Assembly: GCF_003815975.1 (NCBI RefSeq)
Contig: NZ_CP033932.1
Coordinates: 3,391,501-3,455,500 of the forward strand
DNA: 64,000 bases
Source of the DNA: Chryseobacterium bernardetii
Lineage (GTDB): Bacteria; Bacteroidota; Bacteroidia; Flavobacteriales; Weeksellaceae
Direction: 5' to 3'
A program made the translations under genes and the position numbers. Shown here in pieces: positions 17,599 to 25,558 of this stretch. Under the pieces are notes generated by a model. It did no database searches, was not told the origin of the DNA, and saw only the letters and a program-made list of their open reading frames with translations. Position 1 is the first letter of the stretch. Each line of letters starts with the position of its first letter.

Positions 17599-18339
17599 AT
17601 GAATAAGATCTTTGCACTGCTATTATGTATCCTGTTTTCTTCCTGTACAGACCATACTGTGATGGAAAAATATGATGTGGCACAAAAACCCGGAGAAGTG
17701 AATATCAAAGGATTTTCTAAACCGGATGCCCTTCAGCTGAGGTTCAATGGAGAACCCATATCAATTGACGGAAAAACTTCTTATACCAACAAAATAGAAA
17801 CTACGCTTCAGTTTGTAATTGATCAGGGAGAAATCAACAAGCTGGCAATATATAATAATGAGACCGGAAAGGAAATTATACAGTACAGTATGACCTATGA
17901 TAATATAGATGAATATAAGAATCTCTACTTCTTTAATCTCCCGGGAATTTTCCTGCAGGCCGAAGTCATAAAACCTCAGGTAAACTTCGGGAAAGTAGGT
18001 TTTGAATTTATTTTTCCGAATCTGGGAGAATTTTCAGGGTCATCCCTTACTAATGTGAAAGGAGTTTTAAAAAAGGAAAACGGTGCTGTATTGGCGGAAT
18101 TTGATAATATTGGAAAAAACAGCTTTACTCCGGTAAAGATCTATAGTTCTTTCAATATTGCAGCTCCTGTATATCTCGAATTGTATAAGCCGGGAACTAT
18201 GGAACCTTATGCCGGATCTACGATGATTAAAGTGAAAATAAAGCAGGATATGGGAGCTAATATGATCGTATTGCAGGAAAAACCAGAAAATGGAACATGG
18301 GTGGTAAAAGGAGATGTAGATGTCGCAGAATATTTATAA
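17599..18339 (+). CDS. lipoprotein of unknown function
   Basis: A 246-residue protein with a short lipoprotein signal ending in FSSC (Cys16). The mature part is predicted by eye to be all-beta, with strands such as TTLQFVIDQGEINKLAIY and GKVGFEFIFPNLG. I do not recognise the family. It ends 6 bp before the S41 protease gene, so the two are made together and probably work together at the outer membrane. The position in the sigma/FecR/TonB locus suggests a part in capture or processing of the receptor ligand. Confidence 0.7.
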   Translation: MNKIFALLLCILFSSCTDHTVMEKYDVAQKPGEVNIKGFSKPDALQLRFNGEPISIDGKTSYTNKIETTLQFVIDQGEINKLAIYNNETGKEIIQYSMTYDNIDEYKNLYFFNLPGIFLQAEVIKPQVNFGKVGFEFIFPNLGEFSGSSLTNVKGVLKKENGAVLAEFDNIGKNSFTPVKIYSSFNIAAPVYLELYKPGTMEPYAGSTMIKVKIKQDMGANMIVLQEKPENGTWVVKGDVDVAEYL

Positions 18340-18345
18340 TCAGGG

Positions 18346-19692
18346 ATGAGAACATTTTTAAAACTTCAGCTCTTAGCAGTTATTATCATTTTTTTTTCCT
18401 GTACAGATAATGAGGAAAACGTTCCCGTCTTTCCTGAAGGAAGCACAGAGGCCGTTAACCTTTGGGTAAGGGACAGTCTGAAAAGGTATTATTACTGGGC
18501 AGATCAGATGCCTGCCAAACCGGATTATCATCTCCCTGTAAAAGATTTTTTCAAAAGTCAGCTGGCGCCTCAGGATCGGTTTTCCTTTATCGTTAATACG
18601 GAAGAACCTTCCAGCTATCCACGCTCCATCAGAAATATGTACGGCTTTGATTATACAGTTATTCAGAGGCCAGATGGAGAGGTGGTAACAGTTATTAAAT
18701 TGGTTCTTAAGGACTCTCCGGCTTTCAACGCTGGACTTGAACGCGGCATGGTCATTACCAAAATCAACGGGAAAACAGTAACGGCAGGCAATGCTGAATC
18801 TCTAACTTCAACCATGAAAGATCTTACAGTTCTGGATCTTACTGTAGGAAATTGGAATAATAACACCATTATCAATGAAAAAGAGATTAAAGTATACTAT
18901 GGATTATCTTTCGAACAGCCGTTATTGTCTAAAATTTTTGAAAAAAACGGCAAAAAGGCAGGCTATCTGTATATCTATGATTTTCCGGATGGGATGACAC
19001 AGAAACTAAGCCAGAAATTTGCAGAGTTTAAAGCTGCCGGTATAGGGGAACTTATTCTGGATCTCCGGTACAATTATGGAGGATCAGTTTCTGCAGCCGC
19101 TGCTCTTTGCTCCCTCATTCCTACCGGAATATCATCTGCTTCTCCGTTCATCATTTTTAAAGGAAATAAAAACGGTGGCGAAGTAAAAAGAACATTCTCC
19201 CAGCAGATTGCCTATGATCCGAAAGCTCTTGATTTTAATACTTTACGTACAAATGCTTTAGGATTGAATAAAGTTTATATTCTGACCTCAAACAGCACAG
19301 CGTCTGCTGCTGAAATAGTGATCAATAATCTGAAGCCTTATGTACAGGTTATTCAGATAGGAGATGTAACGCTGGGGAAAGATATGGCGGGATTCATAGT
19401 GGAAGATAAACGTAAGCCTCCAAAAATCCGTTGGCAGATGCATCCGGTAATTTATAAAGTGTTCAATGCTAATGGAGCAGGTGACTACAGCAATGGAATT
19501 TCACCAAAGGTCCCGGTTAATGAATTTACAATATTACCGTTATTGCCTTTAGGCCATCCCGATGAAACCTTGATTTCCTCTGTATTGAATGGAACCTATT
19601 TTAAATCTGGAAATCAGAAAATATCTGCAGAAGGAGTGAAGATCTTATATCAGAGCGATGTTCCTCCTATAGCTGTCGGGAAAGATTTGTAG
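18346..19692 (+). CDS. S41 family peptidase, lipoprotein
   Basis: A 448-residue lipoprotein (signal ends FFSC) of the C-terminal processing protease family. A helical N-terminal segment (VNLWVRDSLKRYYYWADQMP) is followed by a PDZ domain (LKDSPAFNAGLERGMVITKI) and the S41 core. The nucleophile Ser lies in SNSTASAAEIVINNL and the catalytic Lys in VTLGKDMAG, both present, so the enzyme should be active. Its substrate may be the T9SS-sorted protein, the lipoprotein next to it or external protein. It is the last clear member of the TonB locus. Confidence 0.88.
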   Translation: MRTFLKLQLLAVIIIFFSCTDNEENVPVFPEGSTEAVNLWVRDSLKRYYYWADQMPAKPDYHLPVKDFFKSQLAPQDRFSFIVNTEEPSSYPRSIRNMYGFDYTVIQRPDGEVVTVIKLVLKDSPAFNAGLERGMVITKINGKTVTAGNAESLTSTMKDLTVLDLTVGNWNNNTIINEKEIKVYYGLSFEQPLLSKIFEKNGKKAGYLYIYDFPDGMTQKLSQKFAEFKAAGIGELILDLRYNYGGSVSAAAALCSLIPTGISSASPFIIFKGNKNGGEVKRTFSQQIAYDPKALDFNTLRTNALGLNKVYILTSNSTASAAEIVINNLKPYVQVIQIGDVTLGKDMAGFIVEDKRKPPKIRWQMHPVIYKVFNANGAGDYSNGISPKVPVNEFTILPLLPLGHPDETLISSVLNGTYFKSGNQKISAEGVKILYQSDVPPIAVGKDL

Positions 19693-19730
19693 AATATGTA
19701 TTGACTATTAATATTTAAAAAATTACAGCC

Positions 19731-19997
19731 ATGCAGGGAATAGAACCAAAACTTCATACCAGCCTTACCAGCCGTATAGAATATTACCGTATGCTGATAG
19801 AAGCAGCAGATAAGTCTGAAGCCTGTTCTGATGTCATTACACAGATTGCTGAGTTAGGACATTTGTATGAAGAATATCTGAAGAATAAAAAGAACCTTGA
19901 AGAAAGTATAAAGAACTACAGGGCATATCATAACGATCTGAGAAAAAAACTGACGGTAAGACTCCGTGAAATCAAGAGAAAAGCAAGACAGAAATAA
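19731..19997 (+). CDS. small helical protein of unknown function
   Basis: An 88-residue charged protein, predicted to be mostly alpha-helical, with a likely coiled-coil segment (LYEEYLKNKKNLEESIKNYR) and a very basic C-terminus (VRLREIKRKARQK). There is no signal peptide. It begins 38 bp after the S41 gene and may belong to the same transcript. I do not recognise a family. The coding case rests on length, codon use and an ATG start at the expected distance. Confidence 0.55.
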   Translation: MQGIEPKLHTSLTSRIEYYRMLIEAADKSEACSDVITQIAELGHLYEEYLKNKKNLEESIKNYRAYHNDLRKKLTVRLREIKRKARQK

Positions 19998-20132
19998 TAT
20001 GTTCAAAAGACGATTAGCTATCACAATTGTCTGAACCGGAAGATCTTTATCTGATGTTTAGAGCAGCTTTCTTACCTTATTTTATTCTAAAATTTCTACA
20101 TTTATAACGTCAAGTTGAAAGAGGATGCTTTT

Positions 20133-20855
20133 ATGAATGGTAATGTGACTGCACTTTCAGGTTATTTAGATTTATTCTGGCAGTTTTCCTGGCCGCAATG
20201 GATTGCTTTCAGCCTGATAAGTAATGTATTTTTGTATTTATTTTCAATAGGGCTGTATCTTTTCATAGATAAGACCTGCCGTAAAAGTCCATTACAGGAA
20301 AAAGATCATCCTGTTTCGGCAACAGATTTATCTCTGAGCCTTTTTACCGTGGTTTGTAACAGTCTTGTTATGCTGATAGGTGCTTTTTTATGGAAGAGCG
20401 GCTGGATTGAGTTGGGAAATACCCGGTCAGCAGTAAGGATAAGTCTGGAAATTGCCGCATTGCTTATTCTCATGGACCTTTTCATGTATTTCTTCCATTA
20501 TGCTGCCCATTTACCTTTTGTATATAAACTGATCCACAGAAAGCATCATGAACATGTAAGTACCAACTATCTGAGCCTTTTTGTCCTTCATCCTTTTGAA
20601 ACCATAGGCTTTGGGCTGATGATGCTGACTTTATTGTTATGTTATGATTTCTCAGCGATCTCCATTTCCATTTACCTGTTTATTAATCTTGTTTGGGGTA
20701 CCATAGGACATTTGAACCGGGAATTTTTTCCGGCCAGTTTTGACCGTTTTTTGGTGGGAACTACCAGATTCCATAACCAGCACCATTTGGATGAAACTAA
20801 AAATTTTGGATTTTATACTTCTATCTGGGATAGACTGTTCGGAACCTATAAATAG
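20133..20855 (+). CDS. sterol desaturase/fatty acid hydroxylase superfamily protein
   Basis: A 240-residue integral membrane enzyme from the ATG at 20133; a TTG at 20115 would add six residues. Four or five membrane helices are visible. The di-iron histidine clusters are present in order: HYAAH, then HRKHHEH, then a later His in FVLHPFE, and HNQHHLDE near the C-terminus. Enzymes of this superfamily hydroxylate or desaturate lipids using oxygen. In Flavobacteriia they often act on carotenoids, sphingolipid-like or ornithine lipids, but the substrate here is not clear. Confidence 0.85.
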   Translation: MNGNVTALSGYLDLFWQFSWPQWIAFSLISNVFLYLFSIGLYLFIDKTCRKSPLQEKDHPVSATDLSLSLFTVVCNSLVMLIGAFLWKSGWIELGNTRSAVRISLEIAALLILMDLFMYFFHYAAHLPFVYKLIHRKHHEHVSTNYLSLFVLHPFETIGFGLMMLTLLLCYDFSAISISIYLFINLVWGTIGHLNREFFPASFDRFLVGTTRFHNQHHLDETKNFGFYTSIWDRLFGTYK

Positions 20856-20869
20856 GAGAGTTGGCTATT

Positions 20870-21330
20870 TTAGTTGATAAACAGGAAGTGATAAATTCTC
20901 ACGCAGATTTTGTTGATTACGCAGATTTTTCCAAAGTTTTTTTAATCGCCACGAATTCACGAATAATATATTTGCTTATAGAATATTATAATGGAACCAA
21001 GTTGAAAGACTTTTCATTGCTGAGAATCTTTGATTCTCTTGTGCCTTACAAACAGTTGATATTAATAATTCTTTGCGCCATTGCGTTTTCCAACCTAAAA
21101 AAGTTTCGCAGATTTTGGAGATTACGCAGATTTTTAACCGCCACGAATGCCCGAATATTTAAAAAAAATCTAATGTATTTTCTATGTACCTAATGTGGTA
21201 AAAAAAATTAAGCAATATCGATACATAGAATATTTTATTTATCATAAGATGATAGCCCATTGCTGAGTGAAAGGCCCTTGCGAACTTTATATCATTATTA
21301 TGAAAAAATCCTTTGCGTTTTTTGCGTTGG
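20870..21330. repeat. mosaic of degenerate dispersed intergenic repeats
   Basis: No gene is supported here. CGCCACGAATTCACGAAT (near 20948) and CCGCCACGAATGCCCGAAT (near 21139) are two copies of one degenerate motif, each preceded by a copy of ATTACGCAGATTTTT. At about 21259-21325 a reverse-oriented fragment of the 3.4-kb palindromic family appears (CATTGCTGAGTGAAA, TTGCGAAC). Two ORFs across this stretch are translations of repeat DNA. Confidence 0.6.
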
Positions 21331-21347
21331 AAATAATGCTTCTAGTA

Positions 21348-21626
21348 CTAATTTTCATTCAATTCCTTAGCTTCATCCCAGCATGCCACACACAGGATTT
21401 TATAATCACAATTGATAAACCAATCCTCCTGATCCTGATCTGTTTTAATCTGTTTCTCAGCTTCTTCACATTCATCACACCAGGCATCAGGGCGGCCAAG
21501 GTCTGCGTCATCAAATTCATGAAAACCTACAGGAATCCTATCCAGAAGGCTATGAGCGAGATGGGTACACAATAAACCTATTTCCTGTTTTCCATGCAGT
21601 GAGCATTCCGTATATTTTTTTGACAT
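21348..21626 (-). CDS. small Cys-rich, possible zinc-binding protein
   Basis: A 92-residue protein with paired metal-ligand-like residues: CSLHGKQEIGLLCTHLAHSL, then CDECEEAE and CVACWDE. The spacing of Cys and His pairs fits one or two zinc-ribbon-like sites. No signal peptide is seen. It starts 12 bp after the stop of the 253-residue gene upstream, so the two form an operon. I do not recognise the family name. The protein may be a small regulatory or binding partner of its neighbour. Confidence 0.65.
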   Translation of the reverse strand: MSKKYTECSLHGKQEIGLLCTHLAHSLLDRIPVGFHEFDDADLGRPDAWCDECEEAEKQIKTDQDQEDWFINCDYKILCVACWDEAKELNEN

Positions 21627-21638
21627 CTTTAATGAATT

Positions 21639-22400
21639 TTAAGTGTATTCAAAACAGATTACTGCCTTTTTGATTGAATCATCATGGAATAAATAGATCT
21701 GGTCTGCCGCATTCTGCTGGAAATCATAGCCTTCAATGCAGCCGATATAGTCTAATGCTTTTTCATTAAAGATTGGCTTGTTAGTGAGGTTTTCACCTCC
21801 GAAATTGCACTCTTCAAGACTCTTTTTCTCAATATTAAGCTCTTCAAAGATACCATATAATTTTTTCTCTGCCCTTTCAGCCATATACTCTGAATCTTCA
21901 TCTTTTTCAAGATCTTCAACCGTCAGCTGGCGAAGTCTTTCCAGTCTGCGGATATCATTTACGGTAAGTCCTGGTCTGTAAGAATATTTGTCATACAGTT
22001 TACCATATTTGCTGTAATAAGCTTTTCTCAGCTGGTACATGGCTTCATTCATATTATATTCAATCTCCAGCTCAGTAAACTCCTCGCCATATTGTTCCGG
22101 AGTGATTTCTGTAGAAGTCTGGAAATAATTCCAGTCTGCATCAAATTTGTATTTGCCATCAATAATGTCAAAGCCCAGCATATCTGCTTTCGTAAACTGG
22201 GTATGATAAGCCTCTCTTTCTTCTCCCACACAGCCTTCATAAATTTCCTTTACAGAAACTATATGCAGCCATTCATTTTTGGAAGGATCCAGCAGCTGAA
22301 GGTTAAAAGAACAAATAGGAAGAAAATATTTTTTGTGATTTTCCAGGTCATCATAAAATACCTCTTCATAGGCCGGGAAAAGTTTGATGAGTTCACTCAT
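21639..22400 (-). CDS. conserved-looking protein of unknown function
   Basis: A 253-residue acidic, soluble protein without a signal peptide or membrane segment. It is rich in Tyr, Glu and Asp, with a predicted helical middle (TVNDIRRLERLRQLTVEDLEKD). Nothing matches a domain I recognise; it may be one of the many immunity-like or SMI1-like soluble proteins of Flavobacteriia, but no diagnostic motif supports that. It is the first gene of a two-gene unit with the Cys-rich 92-residue protein. Confidence 0.6.
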   Translation of the reverse strand: MSELIKLFPAYEEVFYDDLENHKKYFLPICSFNLQLLDPSKNEWLHIVSVKEIYEGCVGEEREAYHTQFTKADMLGFDIIDGKYKFDADWNYFQTSTEITPEQYGEEFTELEIEYNMNEAMYQLRKAYYSKYGKLYDKYSYRPGLTVNDIRRLERLRQLTVEDLEKDEDSEYMAERAEKKLYGIFEELNIEKKSLEECNFGGENLTNKPIFNEKALDYIGCIEGYDFQQNAADQIYLFHDDSIKKAVICFEYT

Positions 22401-22488
22401 AGAGTTGAAATTAATCTTTTAAATAATTTAGTGTTATAGATACTGTCTGTCCCTCAAAAATACAATTAATTATCAGGAATATGTAGGG

Positions 22489-22911
22489 CTAAAGCTTGAT
22501 TTCACTCAAAATCTTGCTTAGCAGATCATTAAAATGATCAAGTTCAGCCGGGCTAAGTATCGCCATAGTTTGCTGGGTGATTTTTTTCCGGAATGTTTCA
22601 GAGTTTTCAACTACAAATTTCCCTTTTTCAGTGACATTAAGCCTGAATTTTCTGCGGTCTGCCTTATCCTGCTCCTGAGTAATAAAATCATTGTTGATAA
22701 GGGTTTTTAACTGCTTTGAAACTGCTGCCGGGCTGATTTTAAGAGCCGTAGCGATCTCTTTTCCTGTTGATCCTTTTTTACGGAGAATGAATTCTATGAT
22801 ATTGTAATGGGAAGCTGTTATACCATTGATATCTCCCTTATTCATATGAGCAAGGATTAAACATTGGAAATCGGTAAATGTATCAAAAAATTTTTTTTCA
22901 ATGGGTTTCAT
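22489..22911 (-). CDS. MarR family transcriptional regulator
   Basis: A 140-residue winged-helix repressor. The recognition region is GSTGKEIATALKISPAAVSKQLKTLINND, with the wing DKADRRKFRLNVTEKG, both typical of MarR. Such proteins bind palindromes as dimers and are released by small phenolic or drug-like ligands. The gene is divergent from the UvrA-like ATPase, and a near-perfect 31-bp palindrome fills the 50-bp gap between the two start codons. It probably represses itself and the ATPase. Confidence 0.9.
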   Translation of the reverse strand: MKPIEKKFFDTFTDFQCLILAHMNKGDINGITASHYNIIEFILRKKGSTGKEIATALKISPAAVSKQLKTLINNDFITQEQDKADRRKFRLNVTEKGKFVVENSETFRKKITQQTMAILSPAELDHFNDLLSKILSEIKL

Positions 22912-22922
22912 GGAATAAATTG

Positions 22923-22953
22923 ATTAACTTAGTTAACTATTAACAAAGTTAAT
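22923..22953. promoter_or_regulatory. 31-bp near-perfect palindrome, candidate MarR operator
   Basis: ATTAACTTAGTTAA on the left mirrors TTAACAAAGTTAAT on the right; besides the 3-bp centre, only one symmetric pair of positions breaks the symmetry. It lies 11 bp before the marR start and 8 bp before the uvrA-like start, where a bound dimer would block both promoters. Confidence 0.7.
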
Positions 22954-22961
22954 GATTTAAA

Positions 22962-25211
22962 ATGGAAAACATAGAAATTACAAATGCAAGACAGAATAAT
23001 CTCAAAAATATTTCCATAAAAATACCCAAATATAAGATCGTTGTTTTTACGGGAGTATCAGGATCTGGGAAATCTTCCCTGGTATTTGAGACCATAGGAG
23101 CCGAGGCGCAGCGTCAGATTAATGAAACACAGAACAGCTTTATCAGGAACCGCTTACAGCATTATGGTATTCCGGATGTAGATAAAATTGAAAATCTCAA
23201 TGTTCCTATTATCATCAATCAGAAGAGGCTGGGAGGGAATGCCCGTTCTACTGTTGGAACTGCCGCAGATGTGTATGCTTCTCTGAGGCTTTTATTTTCA
23301 AGAATGGGACATCCTTTTGTAGGATATTCCAATGTTTTTTCATTCAATAATCCACAGGGAATGTGTCCGGAATGTGAAGGATTGGGTTTTGTGCAGACAG
23401 TAGATGTTAAGACCCTGATTGATCGGACAAAATCTTTAAATGAGGGTGCAATTCAATTTCCAACCTTTCAGCCCGGAGGATGGCGTTTAACAAGATATAC
23501 ACAGTCCGGTTATTTTGATAATGATAAAAAGCTGGAAGATTTTACTGCCAAAGAATGGGAAATATTATTATTTGCAGCCGAACATAAGCCAAAACATCCG
23601 GATAAAAGTTGGGGAAAAACCGTAAAATATGAAGGAGTTATTCCCCGGATTGAAAAAACATTTCTTAAAAAAGATTCCAGAGAGAACATTACAAGAAAGG
23701 ATGCCTTACGCAATGTGGTGATTACAAAAGACTGTCCATCCTGCCAGGGAAAACGGTTGAATGAAAGGATTTTGAGCTGTAAGGTTAAAGGCAAGAGCAT
23801 TGCAGATTGTACCGCACTTTCCATTGATGAATTATTGGAATTTATCAGCAGTCTGGAATCAGAAGCTTATGATGTAATTATTAAAGAGCTTTCCGGGAAA
23901 CTTCAGAATATCATTAATATCGGATTACAATATCTGACATTAGACCGAAGCACCAATACGCTTTCCGGAGGCGAATCTCAACGGATAAAAATGGTGAAAA
24001 GCCTGGGGAACAGTTTAGTAGACTTACTATATATCTTTGATGAACCAAGTATCGGCCTCCATCCAAAAGACCTTGAAAATATTAACCTCATTATACAGCA
24101 GATCAAAGATAAAGGGAATTCTGTTTTGCTGGTGGAGCATGATCCGGATCTTATTAAAAGGGCTGACTGGGTCATAGATATGGGTCCGGGTTCAGGAAAA
24201 AACGGAGGTGAAATAATTTATGAAGGCGATTTCATCAATTTAAAAAAATCCAAAGGAAAAACAGGAGCCTATTTTAAGGAAAAAACTGTTGTTAAAGGTC
24301 ATTTTCGGGAACCTAAAGGTTATCTTAAGATCAAAAATGCTAATCTTCATAATCTTAAAAATATAAGTGTCAATATTCCGGTAGGAGTGATGTCTGTTGT
24401 CACAGGGGTAGCCGGTTCCGGTAAAAGTACTTTAATTAACAAAGTTCTGCCTGCATTGTATCCGGATATAACGGTGATAGACCAGTCATTATTTACAGCA
24501 AGTGCCCGTTCTAACCTTTTAACCTATTTAAACATTTCTGATACTGTTCGGAAACTTTTTTCAGAATCCAATCATGTTTCTGAGAAACTTTTTAGCAGGA
24601 ATAGTGAAGGTAGCTGTAAAAACTGTAAAGGTCTGGGAGTTGAAAAAATAGATATGGCGTTTATGGATGATACAGAACAGCCCTGCGAGGTATGTGGAGG
24701 TTCCGGTTTTAATCCGGAAGTTCTTCAATATCAATATCATCATCAAAATATTGTAGAAGTGATGAATATGACGGTATTGGAGGCAAAGAAATTTTTTACG
24801 GATAAAAATATTACCAGACATTTTGATCTGCTGATAAAGCTGGGGCTGGATTATCTGACATTAGGGCAACGGCTGGACAGCTTTTCCGGAGGTGAAAGGC
24901 AACGTTTGAAACTAACTAGGGAACTGAAAAATAAGAATCAGGTCATTGTGCTGGATGAACCAAGTACAGGGCTTCATCCCAGTGATACTCAAAAACTGCT
25001 GTCTTTTTTTAATGATCTTGTAGACCAGGACAATACATTAATCGTTATTGAACACAATCTGGATATCATTGCCCAGGCTGACTGGATCATTGATATTGGT
25101 CCGGGTGCCGGGAAATTTGGAGGAAAGGTTTTATTTGAAGGAACTCCTGCAGAATTATTAAAAAATAACATATCCTATACTGCAGAATTTCTGAGAAAAC
25201 ATATTATGTAA
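22962..25211 (+). CDS. short UvrA-like ABC ATPase (drug-resistance type)
   Basis: A 749-residue UvrA homologue with two ABC modules. Walker A motifs are GVSGSGKSS (31-39) and GVAGSGKST; signatures are LSGGESQRIK and FSGGERQRLK; Walker B segments are YIFDEPSIGLHP and IVLDEPSTGLHP. Zinc-finger cysteines are kept (CPECEGLG, CPSCQGKR, CKNCKGLG, CEVCGGSG). Housekeeping UvrA is about 940 residues; the missing part includes the UvrB-binding region. Short UvrA proteins such as DrrC protect against DNA-binding drugs. Pairing with a divergent MarR gene supports inducible resistance rather than general repair. Confidence 0.88.
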   Translation: MENIEITNARQNNLKNISIKIPKYKIVVFTGVSGSGKSSLVFETIGAEAQRQINETQNSFIRNRLQHYGIPDVDKIENLNVPIIINQKRLGGNARSTVGTAADVYASLRLLFSRMGHPFVGYSNVFSFNNPQGMCPECEGLGFVQTVDVKTLIDRTKSLNEGAIQFPTFQPGGWRLTRYTQSGYFDNDKKLEDFTAKEWEILLFAAEHKPKHPDKSWGKTVKYEGVIPRIEKTFLKKDSRENITRKDALRNVVITKDCPSCQGKRLNERILSCKVKGKSIADCTALSIDELLEFISSLESEAYDVIIKELSGKLQNIINIGLQYLTLDRSTNTLSGGESQRIKMVKSLGNSLVDLLYIFDEPSIGLHPKDLENINLIIQQIKDKGNSVLLVEHDPDLIKRADWVIDMGPGSGKNGGEIIYEGDFINLKKSKGKTGAYFKEKTVVKGHFREPKGYLKIKNANLHNLKNISVNIPVGVMSVVTGVAGSGKSTLINKVLPALYPDITVIDQSLFTASARSNLLTYLNISDTVRKLFSESNHVSEKLFSRNSEGSCKNCKGLGVEKIDMAFMDDTEQPCEVCGGSGFNPEVLQYQYHHQNIVEVMNMTVLEAKKFFTDKNITRHFDLLIKLGLDYLTLGQRLDSFSGGERQRLKLTRELKNKNQVIVLDEPSTGLHPSDTQKLLSFFNDLVDQDNTLIVIEHNLDIIAQADWIIDIGPGAGKFGGKVLFEGTPAELLKNNISYTAEFLRKHIM

Positions 25212-25558
25212 ACACAAATTTCACAAATTGAAACACAGATGTTCAGTAATATTGAAAATCATAATTGTACTATTTGTGAAAATATTCATGTTATTGTCTT
25301 GTGAAGAATCCTATAGATTAAAATAAAAATAAACCATTAAGATTTTTTGAAGAGAAAAGAAAATTAAGAGTAAATCTTTCGATTTTAATAAAACTCTCAT
25401 CTTCAACAGAAGCTTATCTTAACTATTATTAATTGCTTTTTAATCTTAATGGTTTAGTGTTGTTATCTCAATGAAAATTGAACTACAAATTTTCACGAAT
25501 CTAGCAATAATAGTATTGTGCTATTGGTGAAAAAATTAGTATTACTTGTATTAAAAAA
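25212..25558. other. 347-bp intergenic region built from repeat remnants
   Basis: Lies between convergent genes and carries no ORF. At its left end CACAAATTTCACAAATT is a dispersed-repeat motif. A palindromic element spans 25330-25456 (separate entry). The right end has short imperfect repeats (TTTTCACGAATCTAGC, TTGGTGAAAAAA). Confidence 0.5.
25330..25456. repeat. 127-bp palindromic intergenic element
   Basis: Perfect 15-bp inverted ends: TAAACCATTAAGATT (25330-25344) and AATCTTAATGGTTTA (25442-25456), 97 bp apart, with AT-rich sequence inside. The design is like that of the 3.4-kb element (complementary ends, no ORF), but the sequence is different. It resembles MITE-like or REP-like dispersed elements. 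Confidence 0.6.

Noticed and set aside
20861..21575. Two plus-strand ORFs (110 and 102 residues)
   Set aside because: The first translates dispersed repeat DNA; the second overlaps the minus-strand Cys-rich gene and has no family pattern.
22962..25211. Housekeeping uvrA
   Set aside because: The protein is about 190 residues too short and is controlled by a divergent MarR gene; no repair gene is adjacent.
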